Assembly (NCBI GenBank): GCA_018881555.1 | Contig: JACAXG010000055.1 | Location: 1,860,001 to 1,924,000, forward strand | Length of the DNA: 64,000 nucleotides | Reading direction: 5' to 3' | Source of the DNA: Amblyornis subalaris | Lineage: Eukaryota; Chordata; Aves; Passeriformes; Ptilonorhynchidae | Part shown: positions 11,591 to 24,700 of the stretch, in pieces | Layout of the letters: every line of letters starts with the position of its first letter | Position numbering within the stretch: position 1 is the first letter of the stretch | Program-made: the position numbers and the translations under genes | The notes under the pieces: generated by a model | Databases searched by the model: none | What the model was told of the DNA's origin: nothing | Seen by the model: the letters and a program-made list of their open reading frames with translations, nothing else

Positions 11591-12870
11591 TGGTGTTTTC
11601 TTAACCTGATGGAAATATCTAATCTTGGGAATGCTGTGCTAAAAAAACCTGCAACAAGCAAACAATACAACAACGACGACCAAAAAGCCCCCCTGAATAT
11701 CACCGTATGACTAGGCACAAATTAGTTACTGCAAAAGAGAATGCAGAGTATTTAATATAGAAAGCATAACAGATATTTTCTTACAAGCAAGAGAAAAGCA
11801 GTAGCTTAATTATTGCTGAGAAACCACTGCACAGCTGGTACATTTATGCAAAGGGGGCAAATAGTTTAAAACATGAAAGCATTCATAGGTAGAATGAACA
11901 TTTTAAATGGATGAGTGAAGTGACTTGAAATATCCTTCTCAATGTCATAAAGAACTTTTTTTACTTTAAGTGTTTGCAGCTGTTGAATAAATACCTCTTC
12001 AGAATTGTGCATTAAAGATTTAGCAATTGGAGATTAGGCAATTATGTTTTATTAATCTATCTATGAAATGAGTACAGGCAAATCTTACAAAATATTAAAT
12101 AAAAACAATACCAAACTATCACAGGCTCCCTACAGAATTAGTATTTTCAATGAAAACTGCATACTAAAGTCACCCAGCCTAGGTTTTTTCACCTTACCTG
12201 CATGGAATATATTCTAAAACTCCATTCTTACATGCTTAGTATATCCATTTAGCCAAACTGCAGTGCAGTTAACCACAACCCTGAAAGGCTTCTACACTTG
12301 AAAAAAAATTGAAGGAATTTTATATTGTTTTAAAATTGTTACTTTAGGGAAAGCAGGCATATCTTAAAAAATATTTTATTAGGAGTCAAAGATTATCTGC
12401 AACTGCAATTCAGTATTCTCATCCTTATAAAAAAAAGTCTACAAAAGCTATCATACACATTTTTACAAAAACTTCCTGTTTTGTAGCAGCCCTTGAGCTT
12501 GCTTTCCTTGGAGAACTTTACTCCTTTTTTTTTCTGCAACTGGAGCATCATTAGAATAAGTGCTTCTGCTGAATTAGCCCCCATAAAGTTTTAGTCATCA
12601 ATCCAGCATTAATTCAAAATGAAGTGGAATCCATACAAACATCACTATAAAAGAACCTGAACAGAGTTACACTGATGGACAGAAAACATCCAGGAAAATA
12701 CTTCTAAAACCAGACTACCAAAAAAGCTTCCTAACACTGCACTATAGAGAAAGTAAAAAAGGTGTCAGATGTAAAGGCAAGGAAACAAGTTTTCCACTTT
12801 GTACCATTTTTAAGAGAACTGTATCACACCTAAATGTTACCACGTGCTTCATCTTCCTCGCTTTGCTCTT

Positions 12871-12876
12871 AATAAA
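12871..12876 (+). terminator. ARMC10: Candidate distal ARMC10 polyadenylation signal
   Basis: AATAAA about 1.3 kb after the ARMC10 stop. Nearer copies are at 11986 and 12098. Confidence 0.4.
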
Positions 12877-14640
12877 ACATTATTATCTTTCTGTAATGCA
12901 ATAGATACTTATTTTCAGAAAGTCACCTTGCAAATAGCTAAAGCTGCAAGAAAAATATGACCTTGAAACTGTGACATACCCATGCCCTGATCAATACAAG
13001 GGTAAAGCTACATGTATCTAATTTATCCACATAGGTAGTTTTAATTCACCAGGACTACAGTTAAGGCAGAAATAGAAGTTGGCATAATTCCCAGTCAGAA
13101 CCTTGACAATTGCTGCATTGACAGTGAACTTCCCTTTCTCCTTCCCACTGCTCCTAAAACACTGTACAATTTGTAATAAGCAAGTTACATTACAATCCCT
13201 TAATGTTTTGCCACTTTTTTAGATTTAATGTTTTTTGCTACTGAATATAACAAAGAAAAATAAAGGCTAGGCCAGACACTAAGAATTTACCAATCCCACT
13301 ATCCTCTCCTGACAAGACCTTAAGACTAGTCTGTTCTAGGTGTAACTGATATATGGTTTCTTAAGCTCAGCAACAGAGATGTCTGGATGTCCCTTTCCAT
13401 GTTCTCCAAGCTAAGAATAGGCTTTTCAAATATCTTTTTGATAGAGTTGATCTCTTATTCTTTGCTTTCACAGCTGACACAAACAAGTGACCTTTTCTAA
13501 AAATACATGAAAACTTGTTACAGTGTTGTCACAGTTGTCTTTTCTGATCTAGAAAGAGCTATTTTTAAATGCTTTTGTCATAGAACAATGCTATTGAGAT
13601 GTTTTGAAATCATGCAAGACTCTCCAAAGTGCCTTTATGCAAAGATGTCTCTTTTCTATCACCTACCCTTCATCCTGGGTGGAATCTTATCAGCACCAAG
13701 CAAAACATTACCGTTCTAGGTACAAATGTTGTGAATTAATAGATCCAAACCCAAATATATGTTATTACTGACGTTCAGTCTCCGATCCATGTAAGTCAGT
13801 ATTTGTCTGCTCTGTGGCTGCTTATCTGGGTATCCTGTATTTTAATTTCACTCTTTCTAAAGGACATAATTTTACAGAATAATGTATTGATGATTTTAAA
13901 AACTGGAAAACAACCCACAACTAAACCAACCTTAATTTTAAACTTGTCCTTCGAAGTACTCAAAATTTCCTGCAGCCTCCTGTCCTCCACAAACATGTAA
14001 TATGCATTGTATCACTCAAGTTGTGATTGACACTGTTGTGTAAATACAAGGCTCAATACAGACTTCATCTGAAATACCCTCAACACTGAAAAACAGGGTA
14101 GTTCTAAACAGTTTTGAACAAATTCTGATGAATCCAGATCTAGATGACACTAGAATTACCTTTTCAAATAAAGAAAGCTTGGTGTTTGTCAAATATGAAT
14201 CCCACCTAATGAGAATAAACAGCTTTTGCTTACATAGAGGTATAATGTCTGTTACAGAACCCTTCCTCAGGATGGGCTTTGATTAACTTCGTCTCCTTGT
14301 GCTGTTCTTTGTTGATATGAAGATCTTTAAGACTAAAAATATTTATATTAGGAAGTCCTAGAAGAGATAACTATCTACAGTTAAAAGATTACTTCAGTTG
14401 TTCCTACCATGTAATGTCATTAACTGGTTTTACTTAGTTGCCAGAAGTTAGTGTCTTTAAAGAATGTGTCTTTTTTTTATATTTATCTTCATGGAATATG
14501 AAGATAAAATGTAATGTACAGCAAGAGCAAAAAAACCCCAAACAAACCAAAACAAAAGCAACCCACATATCCCCAGACCAAAAGAAATCATAAACAAAAC
14601 ATGATTTGCCAATAAATTATGAAGGAGAATAACAACCCTT

Positions 14641-14646
14641 TTTATT
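14641..14646 (-). terminator. NAPEPLD: Candidate proximal NAPEPLD polyadenylation signal
   Basis: AATAAA on the minus strand about 940 nt after the NAPEPLD stop. More distal copies are at 12380-12375 and 12050-12045. Confidence 0.4.
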
Positions 14647-15587
14647 GGCAACAATAGCCTTTAATTCTGTAAATTAGCAAGACAACTTGATACAGATACA
14701 TTTGGCCAAGTTTTATAATACTGAACAATGTTGTAATCTCTCATTCAACTTTAAAATTATAGGGAAGCTATAAGAAAAAATACCACAGCCCTTGCTTAAG
14801 ACTTTCTACGTAAAAAAAAAAAGGTACTTAGAAAAAGGCTGAATTAATGCAAAGACAAGCGACATTAAGGGATTCTTCCACTTCATGTGCTGCATTTGAC
14901 ACATTCAGACCTACCTTAAAAACATGGGCAAAACAATGAAAGTGTGCAGATACTCTGGCCAGCAGTTAGTTTTACACATCCATGATGCAATATTAAATTA
15001 TCTCTCTCTTTAAAAGGCACATTTCTTTGATCACTGTAAAATTCAGCTTTTGTGGTTCATCAATATATGAAAATGAAGAGTAAAACAATTTTACCATGCT
15101 TGTGCTTTAACAACACAGCTGTATTGGAAGACTTCACCCCACAAAACATACAGTGAAGCTATCAAGGTACAGGGCATAATCTGAAGACCAACAAGGGGGA
15201 GATGACAGTCCAACAATGAATAATTCAAGTCAGCCATTAATCCTAAGAATATGTCCTGTGCTGAGGTTATTGCTGCGGCAGGTAAGATGAAGAGTGTAAA
15301 AATAAATTTATCAGTGGTGTACATCAGAGTTGAAACTGCAAGTTATTCCCAGACAACACCTTATATATTAACCACTTTTAGATCACCTCTCTAAATTTAT
15401 GGACAATATAACTAGCAAAATTTGTCATGAAATTGGTATGCAAGATTTAGTTCTGAAACTGACAAACCTGGCATCTAGAAAGCCAATTCAATCTAAAAAA
15501 ATCTATTTTGTAAGTACATCATGTTAGTATTTGTAATATTAATTGCCAGTTCGAACCAAACATGGCTTACAAGGAACTGACACTGTT

Positions 15588-15716
15588 TCAATTTTCAAGC
15601 CGGTCATTTGTATTCAAGTCCCGTGATTCTCCATGGTGTAAGAGAAAGAAGTCATCTTTTTTCAAGCCGTATCTTTCAAGAGCTTCATTCAATTTAACCG
15701 GAGGATCCAAGTAATA
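15588..15716 (-). CDS. NAPEPLD: NAPEPLD coding exon 4 (C-terminus and stop)
   Basis: Residues 354-395 and TGA, starting [18 protein letters not shown]. The acceptor is TTTTTCCAG. It is too short to show as a long open frame, but it continues phase 0 from exon 3 and matches the family's C-terminus ([15 protein letters not shown]). Confidence 0.94.
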   Translation of the reverse strand, partial: YYLDPPVKLNEALERYGLKKDDFFLLHHGESRDLNTNDRLEN

Positions 15717-18700
15717 CTGGAAAAAATGAGAATAATTTGAGGAAAAAGATACCACTGCAAATTTTTCGGGGGGGGGGNAAAAAAATCACTGCACTAAAAA
15801 ATGGGGGGAGGACGAGGATATTTGTCAAATTAAAATGCTTAGGTCAATTTTAAGTTTTTAAATGATAGAAATGCTGATTTACAGCTGCAGAGTAACTACA
15901 AAGGCACAACCTGTCAGCCCAAATTCAGTTGCCTTCACCGTAGCGACAGATCCCTTGGAGGCAGCGCTACCCGCCAGCAGCTGGCGCTTTCCCTCGCTCT
16001 GTAAACCCAAGCTGTCAGCGGTCCTGACGGAACACGGGCTCCGTCAGCGCGGCCTCCCTCAAGTTACCATGGTATATTTGTTACATTTCAGAAAGGGCAT
16101 CATCAGGAGTAATCATCTAATTTTTGTGCTTCTAAAAACACAGTAACATTTGTAGCATGGACGCTAGTGACACAGTTTATTGGGAACATTGTGGACAGGA
16201 GATGTTCTATCCAAGCATCCTATGTCCCCTCCATGCTCTGCCAAGGAGGTGCATGAGGAGCTGGGAGGGAGCATAGCCAGGACAGAACATATGACAGATC
16301 AGGTGATCACACTATCAGGAATGAATTAGAAGATAAAAGTGGTGCAACTGCTGCAAAGACAAAGTTGAAAAACAGCTACCAGACAGTACTGAAGCACATG
16401 TAGATACCTCCTATTCATTGCATTTTTAGTTTCTGTGAAAAGTATCTGGGTAACCTTCTTATTAGGTCTGGGGGGTAGAGGAGAATAAAAACACTAAAAA
16501 AACATCAGCAACTCAGAATAACAATTTTTTCCATATCCTTTCTGGTTTTAACTTTGAATCAACTATTAAAAATACTGTTCAATTTATTTACTACATAGAT
16601 GTAATTAATAAAAAATGTATTGACATACAGACACACAGTTCTTACTATCTCCAAGTGATGCACCACTGAGTTTGCTTTTGTTACTGCGTATCTGTCCCCA
16701 TCTATTATGTTCCTCAGCATCTGGATATCAGAAATCCTCCACATTTCTTTCAATAACTCTGTACTTTCTTAATCATGGAAATATTTTATTTAATTGGTTA
16801 TGAAAAGCTAAGCATTGTTTTGAACAGCAGTACATAGACTAGTAACTTTTCACTCCTACAAAGTTCACATTTTAAGTTTACATTTACAGATATGTAGGTT
16901 AAATCGCACAAGCAAAGCTTCACTAATGACTGTCTCATACTTGGAAATCTGAACTCACGTGTAGTGTTGCAATTTACCTCATTTGCCAAAGCAAAGGTCC
17001 CCCAATGAATTGCTACAGACTTCTTTGCTTGAACATCAATATGGATTCTTACTGCTTCTTCAGGATCCACATGCTGGCGTTTCATGAACCACCTACCAAA
17101 ACAAAGTAACATCTTTTTGTGTCACCTAATTTAGTGCAAGATTTCTTCTTTACTTTCATTGCAAAGAACAAAAAGAAATATATGCTCACCTAATCAAAAT
17201 ATCATGAGAATGTACACCTAGATGACACACAGATCACTCAAAATCAAGAAACTCACACATACCAACATACCCATGAAACAGCAGTTCATGTATTGCACTC
17301 TGTTTTAAAAGGATTTTTTCTTATCTATATTTTCAATATTATAAGGACATATTACTGGTGCCTTGAGGCATTAAGGCCAAAGCTTTAAATCCATCCCCGA
17401 AAAAATTTTATGCTAGCAGTACACACCAAAAAGTGTGTGCTTCAGAGATAGCCCAAGGGAACAGGCAAAGCAGAAGAGACAATTGGGCAATTCTTGAAAG
17501 ACAGCGGATTTTCACCATGCTATTCAGATTCCTATTTTCTTTTCCCAGCCCATACACACTTTCCTTCCAGCATTATATGAGCGCTACTGTCTAAAAGTTT
17601 AGATACCCCTGAGCAAACAGATCTTTCATACTCTATAACCAAGTTATCTTTACCTCCAAAAAAGCTGCAAAAACAGGGTAAAGACTGAAGCAAGAGAAAA
17701 ATGCAGCAAATGACATGCATCTGAATGGCTTGGATTAAATGATGCTGTGTCAGAAAAAATAAGGCACAGAGAAATTACAGATTTTTACTCAACATTTTTC
17801 AGGGAAGAAAGACTGCTGACTCATTCTTGCTGAGCTTAAGTCTGAAGAAAAAACTCTCCCAAAACACCATACATACACAGGCAGGTATTTAGACATTTCA
17901 GCTCCATCTTCTGATTGCCTCCTTTTTTTTTTTCCATTCAGCAACATCCCTTTGCCCCAGCAATTTCCTTCTTTTGCCTCTATATTCTGTTGTATATTCT
18001 AAATAAAGTACACCTACAGTTTTCACTTCTGACTGTATTTTTTGTCATCAGTATATAATTTCATTTCTGTATTTTGCTCAAACTTTGATTTTCATACCTT
18101 GGCTCATAAGCTCCAATGGGGATGGCTGCGAGATCGAAAGGTCCAAACCTTTTACCTATTTGCTCAAAAGCAAAACAATATCCGGTATCTCCTGCAAAGA
18201 AAAACCTATTCCAAGGCCCCAAGACAGACCAGCTGCCCCAGAGAACCTTGTTATCATCCATCACAGTCCTTTTGCACCAATGTTGAGAAGGGGTGAAGAC
18301 AAAAGTTACCGCATCATGACCAGGGACGCAGTTCTCTTCCCACCAATCCAGTTCAATCACATTCTCACAACCACATCTCTGCATCCACTGCAGCAGCCCC
18401 AGAGGCACAAACCAGCGCAGCTCGCTCCCAAAGCGTTCGTTCAAACTCGCCACAGTGTTGTAGTCCAGATGATCATAGTGGGTGTGGCTGATCAAGACCG
18501 CATCTATTTTGGGGAGCTGTGCTACTGTGCACGGAGGTCCTCGGAAGCGCTTGGGACCCAGCAGCTGAATAGGGGAAGCTCTCTGGCTGAAGATCGGGTC
18601 AGTAAGTAATACAAGTTCATCCATTTCCACCATAACTGTGGCGTGTCCCAGCCATGTGACTCGCATACCAGCTCCCGTCTTCCCAGCAAGATCTGGCTTT

Positions 18701-21700
18701 TGAACAAAGTAAGGTTGTAACACTGGAAGTTCTTTATCGAGTTCCTAGCAAAAAAGAATGCAATATGCATGAGAGATTTCAGAATGTACTTGGCCATGGA
18801 ACAAAAACTGCACACAAGGCACAAAACAATACAGTCAAGNCTTGTACTTTGTTTATGTTTTTATGCAATCAGAAAACTGCAGCATACAACAGATGCCTTT
18901 TTAATGTCCATTTCCCCAGCTACTTCCTCCTAATTTCATTTTAGGTTTTTGCAACATTTACATTTCTCTGTCGAGAGAGAGAAGAGAGTATCCCATCAGG
19001 CCAGGAGACCTACTGATAGAATCTGAGGGAATTGCAACGAAAGCACTGCAAGGCACTAACAGCATCCTGGGAAGGGATTCCTCAGCCTGGAAAAGAATAT
19101 ATATATGTATATAAATACACACACGCACACACACAGTGTCACTTAACAAGCTCAAGTTTAGCTTATGCAACTAAATGATGCATCCTTTAAGTCCTAGCAC
19201 AAGTAACTCACAGATGAAAGAAAATGCCATGTTCCCCAGCAGCACTCCACAAAAGCTCTGTTAGCCTTTACCAGGCCCTCTCTCTCTCTCTCTCCTCATC
19301 ACATCTAGAAGCAGCAGGCAAAGGTTAAGCTCACCTGGCTAATGTTAGCTTTTACAATGCTGTCTTCCCATCCTGCCAATAATTCAATGAACATTCATAA
19401 AACACAAATCACTTTTAAGATAAACCTTAAGGTACTTAGATATGCTTCTTCTTGTGTTTTATTGAAGCCTTTAGGGTAATTAAAGTTTAATTATTACTGA
19501 ATAAATCACTGTACTGATCTCCATGCATGTGCAGGATGCATTCCCATGAATGATGTGAAATCAACCTAAATCTGTTCTTCTGTGTAACAAAGTTATGAAA
19601 AGGTTCCCCCATCTCCTCTCTTATTCCAGCTTCACTAGTTATGCACTCTGACCTCTTGAGTATGACAGGTCAGAGAACTGATCTGGCTGAACATTAATCC
19701 AGAGGTGAAAAATAGACAGCTTACATCTCAATTGGCTCAAATTTGACTCTATGTGTATCCTCAAGCTGGCACAAAGGTGGCCACAGCTGTACATTACCCA
19801 CTGAAACTGATTGCCCAACTATCACTCATTCTCTCATTTTGAACCGGAGTTATGCTCTTCACTGCAGTTTGGTTGAGGTGCTTATGAAGAAGTTTTATAA
19901 GATAAAATAAGAGCTTTCCTATTAAAAAAACCTCAACCAACCAAAGAGTCTTCTCAGAGTTCCTGACCACATCCAGCTTGGCCACAATTTGGTTAAGGCT
20001 CTCCACCCCAACACTTCTGGTTTGAACCCCTCATGCTGCTTTAGAAGAATTTTGTGTGTTAGGCAGGTATCTAGAGACTCCTGACACTCCTCTCCCTGGT
20101 AATTACAAATGTCCCAGCACTTCTGGTTCCTAGTCAAGTTCTCCCTGCCATGGTTGCTGCTCTCATTCTCTCAGCCTAGCACAGATTAGCACTAGCAGTG
20201 AGTTTATACAGAGATGACCCAGTGCTCCTTTAAAAGTCCAGCTGATGCTGTGGCAGTTTAGGACTCTAGGAGTTGCCTTGCTAAACCAGTCCTCACAGCT
20301 TCAGGGAAGTTACTTTCTCCACAATATTTTATTGATTTGGAAGGCATATGTTGGGAAAAACAAAGCACACATGTCTCCATTCCCCTGCAATTCTACTGTA
20401 AATAATAAAATATTAATGAAATTGCTTTTTCTGAGAGCTAATGGACAAGACACGGCTACCAAAAAAGTTTCATTACTATCTCCAGGAATGAGAAATGGAT
20501 AACCTTCTATAAAGCTGAATATAAGGTTAGAACAATACAACCCCTTAATTCATCCAAGGAAAGGAGGAGTCTTAAACTGAGATAAATGGCTGTTCCTCCA
20601 AGAAAGAAGCATCATTTTCTTATCTCTATTTCATTCTAAGTACATGGGAACAACAGTGGCCACAGAAATCTGAACCACAGAGAGTGTTATATTGGGACAC
20701 GTTATTAAAAAAACAAAAGTGGAAGATGCACAAAACTAACATAATACTAAAAAATGGAAATTAGGACAAACCAACAAATTACATATGGTTAAGTCAACAA
20801 ATCAGATTATATCAAAGAAATAAAACTCAGATGTGGAATTTAATAATTAATTGTCATAATGCAATTTAGGTCAGTAAGTACATTTTTTATGGAAAATGTT
20901 CTTTTTAAGTAGCTGGTTTTAGAGTTAGACTACAAATTTTCTCAGAACTAAATTAATTCACTTTATTTTTGCTGACATTTGGCACAAATTAGCTTTGTGC
21001 AATATTAATAAACAATAATAAATGGATGAGGAACTGGCCAAATGGCAGATGTGAACAATTAGTTCCTAGGTGGGACTCAAACATATTCTACCTAGCTTTA
21101 ACTGGGATAGAGTTAATTTTCTTCCCAGCTCCTACGGTGCTATATTTTGGATATGTGCTGAAAACAGTATTGACAGCAGACTGATGCTCTAGCTATTCCT
21201 GAACAGTGCTTACACAGCATCACAGCCAGTTGACTGGGGGCACATAAGAAGCTGGGAGGTTCACAGCTGGGACAGCTGACCCCAAATCATCAGAGAGATA
21301 TCCCATACCACACAACATTGCACTCAGCAACGAAATCTGGTGGAAGAAGGAGGAAGTGGGGGACATTCACACTGATGGTGTTTGTCTTCCCAAGTAACTG
21401 TTACATGGGATGCAGCCCTGCTTTCCCGGGGATGGCTGAACATCTGCCTGCCCATGGAAAGACAATTCATTTCTTACTTGGTTTGTGCATGAAATTTTTG
21501 CTTTACCTATTAAACTGTCTTTATCTCAATTCACAAGTTATCTGATTTTTGCCCTTTCAGTTTCACTGGGGAGTAAGTGGTGTGGGGGGTGTAAGCAGGC
21601 AGCTGACTGGGACTTGGCTGCCTACAACCACAACACACCTGCACTATTAATAAAGGCTTTAAGGGATGCCACTAGGATTGAAGCTATTAAGTATTTCAAA

Positions 21701-24700
21701 TAGTGGATTTAAAAGTAGAACTGATCACTATAAAAGGCATTTTTAGAAGTCACACAGACAGGAAGATTGATAAATAAAGAGGAGCACAGTTCGAACGACT
21801 GCTATCCTGACCTATTTAAATGAAATTCTGTGAACAAAAGTTCAAGACAAACCAAGTGCACAAAGGCAGTGTAACTTGTTGATCTCATACAGAACTTGTG
21901 CTTTCCAGGTTTGTGATTCACAGGCCTCTGATCCAAATCAATGACTCCTCAGAGGATGAGATCAGAAATCAGGCATGTTGTTGAGCTATCATAGTAAATC
22001 ACACCAAAAAATTACTTCTCAGTGCATGAGATTTGTGTTTGGGGTTGTTTGGGGGTTTTTTTTGTATTTTACAAAAGCACACCAAAATCACCTTTTAAAG
22101 CAATACTCAACTCATAAGATTTCAAACTAAAACACAAGTTCTATTAGCAGTATACCTCACATGAAATACTTAAAACTCACACAACAGGATAAAACAACAT
22201 AATGAATGAAATACAGAACCTTATGCAACTTTTATCCTGCTATAATACATTTTGTTCTGTCAGACCAGCCAGAAACACAATAAAACTAGCAGAATTATAA
22301 TAGATTTTTGAAATATGGCATTAATGTCAAATCAGCTACCAATAGAATCCAAACGTGCTTCATACTGTCTTTTCTTCAGTACTGAAGTAATACAAAAATT
22401 CCTCCTGCTGTGTCCCTTCCCCTCCCCCAAGTTCTTCTTTCCTTCCTAATGCAAAGCAAGAAGAAACACATGACAGGCTTTGGTAAGGCTAGCTGATTAG
22501 CTTAGGATTTTTGGCGCTTAGTGTGTACTGGAATACCACGGGATTTTACAGAAATGAGAACAATCTAAATTGCTGAACCAACTACTAATAATTAAAGATC
22601 CTCCAACACCACTGAACAAAGTTATTAATAAAGCCTGTAATGAAAATACAACAAGTCTACGCATTCTGGATAATGATATAGGCTCATTGTGAAGGCATGA
22701 TTATAATACATATAGCTTTTCCACAATGAAGCACAAGCACACATCCTGGATAATATGCTCTTTTTTACATAGGCAAAGCACTTGGTACAGATAAACTGAA
22801 CCTGAACAGCATAGCAGGGTATCACTAGGCACACTCATGTGGAAACTGAAGAAAGTCTGCTCAAAGGACATGCCATCTAGCAGTGATAAATAAAGTATGG
22901 AGCCCTTAGTCTGAATTTTAAACAAGCTCAGATGCACTTTATAGGCTGAATTAGGTGTGGAACAAAACTGGTTGGAACAAGCATCAAAATGGCTGAGGAC
23001 TCCAGAAGTGCATTTCATTGATCCCTATCTAGGTTTTTCTGATTTACTTCACTGAACTCCCAAATAATTGCAGGCACTTAATTAAAAAATTTCATATGCA
23101 AACAATAAAATTAGTCCAAAATTAATCTCAACTGGGTCAGGGAGATGGCTTTTCAACCGCTGCCTTGTAGCTTTCTTTGTGATCATCCTTTATGGCAGGG
23201 ACAAACCGCAAATGAAAGGGGAGTGCTGCAATTCTCCGCTCCATCAGAGTGCTGTGTGCACTCTGCAGTGCACCTCAGTATTGCCTTCAAGTGACTTCAG
23301 TCTCTAACCAGGTTTCTGATTGTTGCTGGGAAGACACAAAGCCTGTTGTACACGTACCAAGTACGGCAGTGGTCAAAGGCAATTTCAAACATCCAGGTGT
23401 GAATTTCACGTAAATGTAACCAGCACACTGTCTAGAAACCTGGACACACTGACACAACTGTTGTCACCACAAGGAAGACACCAAATTCTAAAAACTAAAT
23501 CGCTGGAAGGTATCCTGAGATCAACACAGGTTTGCTGTGCTTCTTTCTGAAGTAAAATTATTTATTATTATTATAGAAAAATTACAGCCAAGATTATTTC
23601 TCCCTTAAACGTGTTCCATGCCGCATGTACTTAAAGACATCCCCAAACCTCTCACCATCATGCATTAATGAGCAACACAGCTTTCCTGTCCATAAAATGG
23701 ATCAAATTCCTTCCTTCACAGGTAATTCAGGTAAGACAAAATTGAAAGCTCCTTACTAAATACTGGCTGTGAGATTTATAGCTTATGCATACCTTCTTGC
23801 ATGCTTAAAAGCATTATTAACACCTGCTTGTTAACAAATGCTGTTCTTCGTAGTGCATCCTTCAGCACAGCTTTTCTGAAGTACAGTCAACATATCAGAA
23901 ATACACTGAGAAGTAATCCTGTCAAAACTTAGTCATCTTCATACTTCCTGTGACCATAAAGGTAACCCATGCCTTTCCAGTATCCGTTACTCTTCATGGA
24001 AAACAAGCTTCTCCTGTCTCCTTCTTTATATACAATACCTGACAAAAGCATTACACCAAGAACAAATAATGGTGTTACCCAGTAAACTGGCAGTGTACTT
24101 TAAGTGTTTCAGTACAAATACTTGCTCAGGTTAGTTTTAATTAATGCAATATTTTTTTTCCTGATGATGTACTGAAACAGAAAAAACAGATTTTTAAACA
24201 GTTTCATAACTAAGTGAGAGAAACTATTTATTACATTTTCATGAAAAAGACATAACGTGTATTAAATTGCAGTCTGGAAAAAAAGGCAAAATTTTAAAAT
24301 TATATATGCCACAGCTATTTCATAGAACACAAGTTAATAGTATGCTTCATAAGGCAACACCTATTAAAAAGGAATAGGTGTAACTGGTTTATGACTGAGC
24401 TAAGGGGCCATTTTTGTTGTTTTTATAAATATAAACTGAGCTGGATAAATCAAAGCGCATGGAACTAACGAGGAGAGAAAAATTAAAGAGGTAGAAAGTA
24501 TTAACCCACCTTTTGAAAAGAATAAAATGATAACAAAATCAGAAAAGTAAGACTTAGTAAAGTGTGCAGAAGATGCCTAATGAGTATTAGAAATTGTCCT
24601 ATTCTATTAATTAGAGCAGAGGTAAAAGCAGTCTATATCACCAAAGGAAAACATGCAAATTTACCTGCTTTGAGCGTGGCACATTGCTGTTATCTTTTTC

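Larger units (their letters stand above)
11591..15587. other. Tail-to-tail interval holding ARMC10 and NAPEPLD 3' UTRs
   Basis: No coding exon seen. Plus-strand AATAAA signals usable by ARMC10 lie at 11986-11991, 12098-12103 and 12871-12876. Minus-strand AATAAA signals usable by NAPEPLD lie at 14646-14641, 12380-12375 and 12050-12045. If the distal signals are used the two 3' UTRs overlap. Which sites are used cannot be told from sequence. Confidence 0.6.

Noticed and set aside
19097..19294. Short-period repeats as a regulatory or CRISPR-like array
   Set aside because: Simple AT/AC and CT microsatellites; no repeat-spacer layout, and the host is a vertebrate.
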